From: Dipetalonema caudispina
Lineage: Eukaryota > Nematoda > Chromadorea > Rhabditida > Onchocercidae
DNA length: 22,813 bases
Direction: 5' to 3'
Assembly: GCA_013365325.1 (NCBI GenBank)
Contig: JABVXV010000597.1
Coordinates: forward strand, 1-22,813
Each line of letters begins with the position of its first letter. Position 1 is the stretch's first letter. Position numbers and translations under genes: made by a program. Positions 1 to 10,501 of this stretch are shown piece by piece. Under the pieces are notes generated by a model that did not search any database, was not told the DNA's origin, and saw only the letters and a program-made list of their open reading frames with translations.

Positions 1-153
<153 letters not shown>

Positions 154-165
154 ATAGTGATATAC

Positions 166-2323
166 TGCTGATAAGATCCTCTTCATAGGTGAGATCGTAA
201 AGTGGTTGACAAATTTTTCGACAAACTGGCGCTGCTTTCCTCCGATAGTATTCAAAAGAGCATGGACTACCACAATTTGGTGCAGTAGCATATGGTTTAC
301 AACCTTCGAAACTACCGTAATCACCACCTATAGTTTAAACCATTCATCTTTACTTGTATTTAACTTTAATACAAAGAACGGTGGTAGAAAAAGAATCTAA
401 AGTTCAGTGATAACGAACCTGTTACGACACCATGGTTTCGCCAATAAATGAACGCTGATAATGCCCAAAGTGATCCTTGACATCTTTTAAAAATATAACA
501 TATTTATTTAATGAAATAAGGAAGAAAAAATTTTAATTTATAAATTGTAGTTACAAAATGTTGGCTAATTTGTATGGGCAGGATTATTTCTAACCAACTA
601 TATCGGCCGAAAATTTATGGACCAAAAAGGCTACTCCCATGTGAAAGATGTATAATCTTTGCAAAATTCAGTTTCTTTATTAGCATTAGTTTTGCTATAA
701 CTTATGATCAGGATTGAAATAAGCCAAGCTAATATACAAACCCTCCACATTCTGTGCAACAAGTTATAAGATCTTCTGCAGAGATCTGCTTTTGATTGCT
801 ATAATTTGTTGCTATACATAAACGATCGGACATTACGGATGCTGCTGATATGGCCTAGAAAAAAACGAAAGATTTAAATAATTTTTAAAACATTCTTCTT
901 TGTATTGCTATGAAAATTTTAACATCAGAATGAAATCTTACACTTCATATTTGAGTTCGAAAAGTTGTCAGTTACTTAATGAATGGACAATCTGTGAAAA
1001 TTTATTGTTTTATTGGAATTGAACTAACTTGGATTTGATTTTTGATTTTTTAAATTTGCAATTTCTAGAATTTCTCCTTTCAAATCAATCCTACAAGATG
1101 ATAAGAGATTAACCCAGCATGATCCACATCCACCTTGATTGGCTACCTGATGGACAGACCAACAGAGAGGCCATTGTAAACGAGCATCGAATTGTTGTGG
1201 TAAATGTAATTTTTTGCTCTTTAATAGCTGAAAATATTTAGAATTACTCACTAATAAAAGGATAACTGAGGAATATTTTAGGTATTACTTATAAATAATA
1301 CCTTTATATGCTCAACTGTATCACCAAGAAGATATTCGCGGCTTATCTTGCTACTTCTTTCAACTAGTGCATATATTTCTTGTTCACTTACTGCTCGAGA
1401 AGCAAAACGATTATAAGTAGCCTAAAATAAATTAATTACTTTCATAAATTTTTCTCTATTAGCTAAGAAAGTAAATGGTTATTTTAATCTTTTTCATTGA
1501 AATAAAAAAGAAATTTGTATCATTTTTTATTCGTTAGTGATAATTTACAGTGATTGACAATGATAATGACAATAATGATAATGTTAATATTTCAAATACT
1601 AACCTTCCAAGTAGTATTTAATTCATTGATATAAGCAACAATGGATAAATGATATCGTCTATCTTCTTCACTGTGGCTAATCCATCTTTTTTTTCCCCGA
1701 AAACTCGGTCTATTTCTTGCGTTTATCGTTTCGAATGTTATGCATAATACAAAGTGAAAAAAATTAATTGATAAATGATTACTCAATTAATTTTTCATAA
1801 ATTTTACTATTAAGGAAATAGATTAAATGCTGCAAACTACTTTTAAGGATACCTAAAATATTTTGCATTACTTTTCTTTCCTTTTATTTCTTATTTTTAT
1901 TTTTGTAAAACAAAATAATATCTAAATTTGAATTTATTAACCTACCAATAATGGTAGCAAGCAATAATATGCCGATACCCGTTATAATATATACAGGAAT
2001 TGCTTTACGCTTTTCTGCTGCACAACATCTAATTATTTTGCTTTTTTTTTTAATTCTCACAGCACGAGGACTAACACCACTAAGTTCCAATGATAGGACT
2101 GCATCTTTCGAATTTTCTGCATAAAAAAATCAATAAGTTGATCAATCGCAGTAATAACTTGTCTTTTGCTAATTGTTCTTCTATTAATTCTTTAATATTA
2201 ATTACTAAAATATTGTAGACTTAAAAATTGCTCTTTACTCTTAAAAAAGTTACCTGAACAAATTTTGCCACCACCTTGTGTTATTGGTATTGTCTCTTCA
2301 ATATGTTTATCATTTATTATCAT
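166..2323 (-). CDS. Membrane-anchored cathepsin B-like cysteine protease (peptidase family C1A), 5' part; 3' end outside window
   Basis: Hand-spliced minus-strand exons: 2323-2254, 2116-1942, 1715-1604, 1421-1302, 1227-1114, 854-742, 483-419, 327-166. They join in one frame to give 310 codons plus one base, and the gene then leaves the window. Residues 1-61 are hydrophilic and rich in Lys/Arg toward the end; 62-81 (PVYIITGIGILLLATIIG) is a membrane segment and there is no cleavable signal, so a type II membrane protein is inferred. The propeptide carries a cathepsin B-type NTTW motif (115-118). The active-site block QGGCGSCW (190-197) keeps the oxyanion Gln190 and catalytic Cys196. SAEDLITCC (222-230), CGGCQGS (233-239) and GCKPY (265-269) follow as in cathepsin B. 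The region equivalent to the occluding loop (about 270-296) lacks the His-His pair needed for carboxydipeptidase action. The catalytic His and Asn lie beyond the left edge. The acceptor of exon 3 (gcaag at 1720-1716) is the weakest junction. TINAG-like proteins are related, but they lack the catalytic Cys that is present here. Confidence 0.88.
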
Positions 2324-2345
2324 ATTATCCCTTGATAGAACACTC

Positions 2346-2367
2346 TCATTTCATTATCTGAAAGGTT
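2346..2367 (-). promoter_or_regulatory. Probable splice-leader acceptor and two-codon uORF of the protease mRNA
   Basis: On the minus strand AACCTTTCAG ends at 2358, 34 bases before the protease ATG. No upstream exon is needed, so a trans-splice (SL) acceptor is the simplest reading. The leader then contains ATG AAA TGA (2354-2346), a minimal two-codon upstream ORF, followed by in-frame-compatible sequence up to the main ATG at 2323. Upstream stops (TGA, TAA) exclude an earlier start in the protease frame. The SL reading is inference from the acceptor consensus. Confidence 0.55.
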
Positions 2368-2620
2368 ATAATCAGCCAAGCCATAGAGTATTTTAGAAAA
2401 TATGTAATGGATGGATATAAGAGTTTGTGTTTGATTTTATCAAAATATTATTGAAATATCGAAAAACACTCTCTTTTTCTTTCAAATATTATAGAATGAG
2501 TTACATCTTTTTATAATAATTATTTATTTATGATGCCATAAATGTATGATTACAAAATAAATAGCTAATTAACCTTAGCTATGAGAATTCAATTTATTAT
2601 TTTTTTTTTTGTGAAATATA

Positions 2621-2920
2621 TCAAATTTTTATCGAGATGACCATATCGTTACAATTAATTACCGGAATTGATGAATTCATAATTGATCTTATTATTATAT
2701 TATTTATAATTGATTGAATTTGATTCGAGAATGATTGATATTTAGTATTATCTATAACACTTATAAGAATTTCAATTCCTCGAATAGATGCAAAATCATG
2801 CACTGAAACGAATATTGGAATTCGGAAATAAATATTTGAAAAAGACAAATCAGTATGAGTATCGAATTTGACTGAGTATATTGATAGATAACATATCAGT
2901 TCATTAGAAGTAAGCTGATG
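2621..2920 (-). CDS. Hypothetical protein, possible 3' exon of an unidentified gene
   Basis: A frame with no stop runs from just after a TAG at 2923-2921 to TGA at 2623-2621, about 99 codons, in a region where chance frames are short. It uses varied codons and gives a plausible amphipathic sequence: CYLSIYSVKFDTHTDLSF early, FRIPIFVSVHDFASIRG in the middle, and an Ile/Asn/Ser-rich helix-like stretch before the end. There is no convincing start codon. A weak acceptor (gcatcag) at about 2921-2915 would make it a last exon. AATAAA on the minus strand (2598-2593) lies 22 bases after the stop, as for a true 3' end. The protease trans-splice site lies 263 bp downstream on the same strand, so the two could share a polycistron. 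I do not recognise a family. Alternatives are a decayed gene fragment or a chance frame. Confidence 0.35.
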   Translation of the reverse strand, partial: HQLTSNELICYLSIYSVKFDTHTDLSFSNIYFRIPIFVSVHDFASIRGIEILISVIDNTKYQSFSNQIQSIINNIIIRSIMNSSIPVINCNDMVISIKI

Positions 2921-5900
2921 CTAGTAGTAATATTTGATAATTTTAGGCAAGTAGACGAATTGTAGTATCACATTTATGAATAAAAGTTTTAAAAATCGAA
3001 TAAAACGAAATAAAAAAAGGATAAAAGCTGTTCAGACAACTATGCAAATGTCTTGCAGTATCTGAAAGAATTCATTTAGTATGAATGAATCATTTCCAAT
3101 GGTTGCATATCATCGAAAATGATATTTATATCGCAGTGATGATACGTAAAATTTCAAAAAAATAAAAAATTCCAACTTTTCAGTTTAATTTTTGAGTATA
3201 ATTCAAAAAATGTGCAGAAAGGTCCTTCAAAGACATTTTTCGTTTCCAAAGTTTTAATTTATTCATAACAATAATTATTGATTTTTACCAAACTGTATTA
3301 AAGCTATTTATTTATACACTGAAACTTTCGAAAATAAAAATAGCGAACAAGAAAAGTTTGATGACAATATTAGCTAGCTAAATAACAAAATCAAAATCAA
3401 AAAAAAAATGCTACAACAATTAATAATTATTCCTGTCGCAGGTTTAATTCAGTTAACAGATAAATTTGAGAAAATCTAATTGTATCGTAAATGCGACAAA
3501 AGTACTTTTCAGAAGCAGAATAACTTAATCCAACTTTAATTCAGTTGGAAATTTGATGAAATTACGAGTAAAGAAAAAATGAAAATACATAGGATTGGGT
3601 TGAATTGGAAATTATCTAAGAAGATTTAGTGATTAAAAAAGATTAAAAAAATGAAGAAAGCTTTGAGGATAATATTTTGGATGCTTGAATAATTGATTGA
3701 AACTAATATGTGCTCATACAAGAAAACAAACTGGTTGAAGATGTGGAGGAAAAAATGATTGGATTTCAGGATTGAATTAAAGTGCATGAACAGTAGTTGA
3801 TTATATAAGAGAAAGAAAAATAATTCACCCTAGCATCTGCTATACCGGAAGAAGAAATAATTACCGGAAATGATATACTCAAAAAAATGTAACTATTGTT
3901 TTTAAAATATTAAGCAAAGAATCTCAAAATATCTGATGAACTATGTAAATAGCGTTAAAATAATGATAGATATAATTTATACATTAGCATATTTTCTCCA
4001 ATTTTGATAGTAACAACACTAACAATAGCGATATTTACCTGTTTTATTACAATATATTTAAAGATTGAAAAAAAAATAAGTGTGAAAATAAGCATATCAG
4101 TGATCTTATTTGAAAAATTTAGTGTAAAAGAAAATTGGTGAAACAATTAGTATAATAATATTGCAATCTATTTTATATTTCCCAGAAAATAATTTCGAAA
4201 CAAAAGATCTGAAATGTAAAAGGGAGAAAGAAAATATTTACCAAACATTGAAGTTTGCAAATCTGTTTAAGCTAAAGTGCTATTTCTATTCATTTGGTCT
4301 TTTGTTATTAGTTATATTATTCAAATTATTTCGTTAAAAGAGAGCTCTGTGTGTAATTAAATTTCAATAAAAGATAAACACTAACTAGTACTTTAGGTTT
4401 TGCTAGTATTATTATAATAATTTATTAGGAAGAAAATGAGGGAAAGGAAAATCTATTAATGATGATTATATCAATGTTATGATATAATCATAATCTTGAT
4501 AAAGTATTAAGTAAGTAGGAATTTAACCGACAGGAGAAAATGAAAGTATGAAACATTACAGATTACTCCCTGCTTATCAATCATTTATAATATAATTTTG
4601 ATATGTCATGTCTATCAAATTGTTTCATTAGCAAAGAGCTATTTCTCATGCATTAATTGATGCATAATAGCTTGGCTCTTTTTTTGATCCATATAACTTC
4701 TAGGATCCCTTGCTAATTTAGGCATACTTGGTTAGATTTTCATCTAATATTTTATCTTATTGTCATTATCACCAAGAATTGGTTTATATTAAAATTGAAT
4801 GAATATCTTATTTTGAAATTATTTCTAATCATAAAGTTGCTAATACTTTTCCTTCATTTACTTTTTTTTTTTTCCTTATGTGTTTCGAATTAATTACGAG
4901 CATACAAACAAATGGATAAATTTTTCAAAAAAAAAAAATTAAGCGGAAGATTTTTCAAAAAAAAACACTTCAAGTTTCTCTTATTTTTAATTTTTTCAAT
5001 CTAAATCGTTTTCCTTTTCATTCATAGTTTAGTTTGCTTGTTTTAAAGCTAAAAATAGAAACATATCCAAATAATAATATCTACCTTACCATCACTGATA
5101 AATTTAATAAAATTTTCAATAATTTATGATGAATTGATAGGAAATGCTAAAATGACTATACAAAGACAAATATATGAATAATTATAAAGTGAAATGTCCT
5201 ACTTAACACAAAGCTAAAGGAATAGTAAATGAAAAGATTGAATGGAGAAAGAAATATACGAATGTTATTTTATTGAATATTTTAATAAATTCTCCTTCTT
5301 TCTATTAAACCAATTCAATAATCTTTTATAAATGAAAAATGAATTCACTCCAAAGTTTTACTTTTTGAATGATATTTATTGATCGTTCTCATTTATAATG
5401 CTTAGTATTTATCTGATCTCTTTATTATTGTTGGTTAATTACAACGATATATTTAATTGTAAAGCTACCACTCACTGACAAAATAGTCTAATTACTATAC
5501 ATATTTTAATAGCAATATAATAAAAATTATCCTAAATGAAGACAAACATTTTTTGCAATCAAATAATATTATCTTGATAAGCTATCAATGCACAGACTTT
5601 TATTTGATGTGGACATTTTTCTCTTATCTTCTTATCTTATCTTCAAAAATTTGATAGCTGAAGAAAATTGGCGATGGAAAACTTGACAAGCATGATAAAT
5701 TATATTGCATTTGAATTTTACATCTAATAGGAAATAAGGCGAAGGAATTCTGCTATCTAATAAATTATTAAATTTTACATTGTAATGACAAATTTCTCTG
5801 TTTATCCACTTTTTTTGTTTTGGATGAGATGTGAATTTGAATTTAATCTTGAAACTCACAGAATTTCGATTTTCATAAAATTGCTACACAAATGACAGCA

Positions 5901-8397
5901 TTCAATTGAATAATTAAAAAAGGAGAAAAAATGCTATCTTATTTTGCAATAGCATAAAAAAAAAGAAAAAAAAAAAGCTTATTTTGATGAGTTTTAGAAA
6001 TGAGAAAGACAACGGATGAGAAAGCAGAAGCATAATTTCATTTCGAACATTCAAATGAATTCCCTTAGCTAATATATCTAACATTTGCTGACTTTCGCAG
6101 AAGGAAAAGTATTCCATTGAAATGGATGTCGTAAATATATTGAAAAGAATTATCAAAACTTAAACAGCTCTAAAAAAATTCACCCCTTCTTATTCTTTTT
6201 TACTTTTGACAAGCTTGAATTGATTGGTAATATGAATGGTTTGATTCATTTTCTTTTTTCTTTTTTAATACTTAAAACTAATTAATTCACTCTAATTTTA
6301 GTGTATTCGTAAAATTTATTTGTGCAAAAGCAATAGTGGGAATAAAAAGAGGAAGAGAGAAGAGGAAAGAGAAGAAGTGGAAAAATTTTTGTTTTTTGAT
6401 CGTTTTTGGAATTAATTTAAAATTTCTCAATAATTTAACTGATGTATAAATAATTGGGTGTTATTTAATTTTTCTACGTGTTTTGTCAAACTCTATCAAT
6501 AACATTTGTTTTGATGAATCATTCGTTTAAAAAAAGAGAGAGGGGGAATGATTTAGAAAAATTTCTTTTTTTTGTTAATAGTATGCTTGAAAAACTATTT
6601 TCTTTTCAAAATGATTGCTTGAAAATGTAAAATTTTTCAAAATTTGATTTAAGGTGTTCAAATGATTTCAGTAGAAGAATGAAGAAAGGGAAAAATCTAA
6701 TTTTTTGACAGCTTTATAATTGAAATTTAAATTTAAATAGTTTCGTGCATTTGTTGTTAGCCATCTAATGATTGTCGTCAAATTAGACTAGCATATATAC
6801 ACTTTTAGGAACCTGAAAATTTCGCTTCTACCATCTTGAAGAAGATGAAAAATTGTAAAATTAAGAAAGTTAATTCAATATTTCAAAAGGATAATTTAGT
6901 TCGAAAATATTTTATTACACTTCTTTTTGTAATAACTTTTCTATGGTTAATTGAACTAATAATTACGAAATGTTTTATAATAACTTATTCAGTTTTTATG
7001 GACTAAAAAAATGAAATTGTTTACTACAACAATATTTTCGCATTTGCCGTTCTTTTTTGAACGTCTCGTTGATTAACTTATTTCATAGTAAATTTTATCG
7101 TATAATTTATAATTTAGATTATAAACAATAATGATTTAACAACAGGTGGTGAAGTTTAGGCCTGAAATATAAAAGTGAAGCAATATGGTTGTAATTATTC
7201 CGAAATCTAATTTAAGTGTTTATTAATAGAATCATTATAATGGTTGATTATAAGGAATATCCTTTTTTCCATTTCACGATTTGATTTTTTACCTCTTTCA
7301 TTCGAAATACAATTGTTTAATATTTTTAATTTATTTATTGTTGCACTGAATTTTCTACTAAAAAAATAAAATATTTCTATTTATTATCATTATTTAAATA
7401 TTCATAGTGTTATCATTGCTTGTTACAATAAAACTTTGCTTAAATGGAGGTAATTGCATGAATAACACGAAAAAAGCATGTAATAAAATTAAAATTATTT
7501 CAAATATTCAACAGTTTCATTTTTTCTTCATTAAATTTTTTAATAGTTAAATATTTGTTAAAAAAGCTTAATTTAGTACGTTATTTAGATTATTTTTTAT
7601 TTGTATATCATGTTTTAACTATTTTAAATTAAAAGTTAAAGTTAAAGAGTATTAGTTAATTAAATTGTGTTATGATATATGTCTTTACTCTCATCACTGC
7701 ACTTGTACAATACAAAAAAGAATCTTGATATATTGTATTAATTTGAATTAAAATTAATGTATTGAAGTTAATGAGAAAGTCTTTCAGATACAGCCAATTA
7801 TTTTATGCAACAGCCTTCCCCATAATATTGAAATAACAATAAGAATATGAATTTAGTTATGAATGCATCCATTAATTAGAATAAGTTAATCTGAAATATT
7901 TTCTTATTGAAATAAAGTAAGCTATGCAATATTATAACTCACATTGCATGCTTGGAAGTGACAAAATAATTTTAAGATAGTTTGTAGCATTACACTAATA
8001 GTTTTGGAAATAGAGAAAAAAGTTGTAGGAAGATAAGCAAGTATAATAAACATGGAGTCTTAATTCATCTTTTTGTCATTAATTTAACAAATTACGGCCA
8101 ATCTAAACGAAAATTAACAAATAGCTTACTTAGTTAAGTTTGGTAATTTCTTACTAAAAATCTAAGATGTGTATTGAAATTATTAATTATAAATTTAGGA
8201 AATATACTATTACTATGTTTCAACCAATGAGAAGAAAAACATCATCTACTCCTCACTTTTTTGTTTTTGTATTTCAACTTAATTAGTAGTTGATGATTAC
8301 AGGAGATGGAATGAAGATAGCAAATATCATTAAGACCATAATCAATTACAAAATCAATACTTCAGAACAATTAGTGAAAAAGCTTAAAGGATAACTA
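2921..8397. other. Gene-poor AT-rich intergenic stretch
   Basis: About 5.5 kb of very AT-rich sequence with many homopolymer A and T runs. Frames of 60-80 codons occur (for example minus 3955-4146, 5632-5859 and 5914-6156), but they are dominated by Ile/Phe/Lys/Asn codons, carry no motif and have no matching splice partners, so I treat them as chance. No tRNA, rRNA or transposon ends were recognised. One small hairpin (4633-4681) is listed separately. The minus-strand promoter of the orphan frame at 2621-2920, if that is a gene, would lie in or near the left part. Confidence 0.6.
4633..4681. repeat. Short inverted repeat (hairpin) in intergenic DNA
   Basis: Outer arms AAAGAGC (4633-4639) and GCTCTTT (4675-4681) pair perfectly, and inner arms ATGCAT (4648-4653, 4660-4665) pair around a 6-base centre. 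Between them is an asymmetric internal loop, in which AGCTAT/ATAGCT gives an alternative 6-bp pairing. The size is right for a small structured RNA, but the long internal loop and the AT-rich context make a chance palindrome likely. Confidence 0.4.
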
Positions 8398-9356
8398 TTA
8401 TTGGGTTATCCAAGGATTTCCTCTACCCCTGTAAAATTGTCCATTGCTTGATGTTAAGGTCAAAGAATTTGGTAATCCTGATGGAATGGTCAACGAATTG
8501 CGTGTTGGTAATAACGATCTGAAGTTAAATAAATATTGCTGATATGGATGATAAAATCCTGTATGACCGTATCCACCGAACAAACCACCACTACTACCAG
8601 ATCCCCATAATGAATATGGCGAATAGATACCAGCTGAAAATATTTGAAATTAAGATTATACGATGAATAAATAGGAAACACTTATTTGTATGAAATTATT
8701 GATTTTAAATGAAAATTTTTGATCAAAAAATAAAAATTTTATTAGTACCTCCACCATGAGCAACTCTAGGATAGGTGATCCATGGATTACCAATACCAAT
8801 GTATGGCATATTTCCGGTAAGAGCTTTCAAACCAAAAATACCTCCTACAGCTGTGGTACTTTCGATGATAAATGTAACATATACGATGGTTTGGAAGCCT
8901 AAAAAAGAAAGAAAATTTTCCTAAATTCCAGTTTGAAAACTTACTAAATTTTTTAAAAAATTAAAGCTTAAGAAAATTATATATATGTATTACAAGATGA
9001 TATATTTTATACGAAAAATAAAAGCATTATTCAATTTCCTAAAATAATTAATCCATTATAACAGCAATATATTTTACAAAAACTAATCATACATACTTGT
9101 ATGCATTATCTATTAGCAATATTTATTCAAATTGTGCTTCATTTAATTCTTTCAACTGAATTACTTCTAAAATAAAGTTGGAACATTAGGCAATGCCCAA
9201 ATTTTGACTAGTTTTTGTAATTTAATTATCAAATGGATGAAGTTTTTTTGATTAAAAAGGTTCAGTTTGTTAACTTATATTCAATCTATTAAATCTATAA
9301 ATAATATATGAAATCAAAAAAAAATAACCCAATTTACTTGAACAATAAAAACGCAT
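8398..9356 (-). CDS. Small secreted Gly/Tyr/Pro-rich protein, 134 aa, unknown function
   Basis: Three minus-strand exons, 9356-9338, 8898-8749 and 8633-8398, total 405 bases including TAA, with phase-1 introns and good GTAAAT/GTACTA donors and TTTTTTAG/TTTTCAG acceptors. Residues 1-23 form a signal peptide-like start (basic residue, then IVYVTFII, likely cut near STTA). The mature part is rich in Gly, Tyr, Ser and Pro, with stretches such as GSGSSGGLFGGYGHTGFY (67-84). The hexapeptide GNPWIT occurs twice, at 43-48 and at the C-terminus, 128-133. There are no cysteines in the mature part. The composition recalls nematode cuticle- or surface-associated secreted peptides, but no family is recognised. 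The start is fixed by phase: only the ATG at 9356 joins exon 2 in an open frame. Confidence 0.75.
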
Positions 9357-9379
9357 GCTGATGAAGAAGAAGAAGAAGG
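9357..9379 (-). promoter_or_regulatory. Probable trans-splice acceptor one base before the start codon
   Basis: On the minus strand a run of CTT repeats ends in CATCAG at 9358, followed by a single C and then ATG at 9356. A pyrimidine tract plus CAG this close to the start suggests splice-leader addition giving a one-base native leader. It would also remove an upstream ATG at 9436, whose frame runs 33 codons to the exon 1 donor and then hits a stop in exon 2. Confidence 0.5.
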
Positions 9380-10501
9380 TTTTTGTTGTATGAGGAGAGT
9401 TGTCACATACGACACTAACCACAATGTACTATTCATTTTTATATGTCAGCATAAAATTTAAATACTTCCTTAACCCTTTTCCTCTTCCTCTTTAAATTAT
9501 TCTATCACCTATACTATCATTCTTTATTTATGCTTCATTTCAATCAAAAATTCAGGTTTTCTTGCATTTTAACCTATTTTTTCTTTATTTTTTCGACCTT
9601 CATTTCTCCATCAAACCAAATATTTTTCTTCATCCTATTCAATCATTTTCTTATTTCTACACTTTTGATTGCTTCTCTTAAAAAATAGAAAAAAAGAAAA
9701 AGAGTAAAATATTGTTTGCATAATTTAAAAAAATGATTTAGGCTGTTCCAAAAAAGATAGAATAAAATTAATTGCAAAAAGAAAAATAGATTACCTGACC
9801 TAATGAGATGGAAAAGGTTATTTTTTTTGACACTGTTTCCTTTGTAAAAAAAGGGTACGAACACGGACGAGTTTGATAAAAAAGAATTTGAATAAAAAAA
9901 TCTCCATTTCCAATTCAATTGAATGAACACAATAATATATTTGGTTTTTTTTTTTTAAATTCTTTTTTTAAATAAAAGTGAAATGATGCATTTGAAAAAT
10001 TACATTTTTTGAAAAAGGTGAAGAAACTTTTAAAAATTTTGAAAAAACGGAGACCAAATGCTACTCTCATTTTGATAATCTTAAATTTTTAAGTAATAAT
10101 CACAAAGAATTGAAATATAGTATTTGTGGAAAATGTTTTTTTATTTAATTCAACAATTATTTTGCATAATCACTCGCTGAATTCTTTTTGTTGTACAATA
10201 ATAACTCTGTAAATATGACAATAATAGCATCTGATAAGTCGTCGTTTTTATTGAGTAAATTTACATCACAATTATTTTATGCAACTTTAAACTTTCAGTC
10301 ACAAATTTCTAAAACAATAATATCAGACAAAAATTTTAAACATCTTTTTCTACTATTTTTTCACTTTTCTTTCGAAATACGGACTTTTTTATTTTTGAAA
10401 ATCAAATGTCATGCATCAAAACTTACAACAAAAAGGGAATAGGTTATTTATCGTTTAAATATTTGTAAGGCTCTCCTTCTACTTCAAATAGCTTAAACAG
10501 A
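9380..10501. other. Intergenic region between two minus-strand genes
   Basis: AT-rich, pyrimidine-rich in parts, with no supported gene. It holds the 3' flank of the tectonic-like gene (stop at 10502) and the upstream region of the small secreted protein gene. A plus-strand frame at 10188-10442 and a minus frame at 9643-9930 are Phe/Ile/Lys-rich and motif-free; I treat both as chance. No AATAAA was seen close after the tectonic stop; a GATAAA variant is present about 50 bases downstream. Confidence 0.55.

Noticed and set aside
9643..9930. Minus-strand 95-codon frame
   Set aside because: Phe/Leu/Lys-rich product of homopolymer tracts, no motif or splice partner.
10188..10442. Plus-strand 84-codon frame
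   Set aside because: Composition matches AT-rich chance sequence, and it lies in the 3' flank of the tectonic-like gene.
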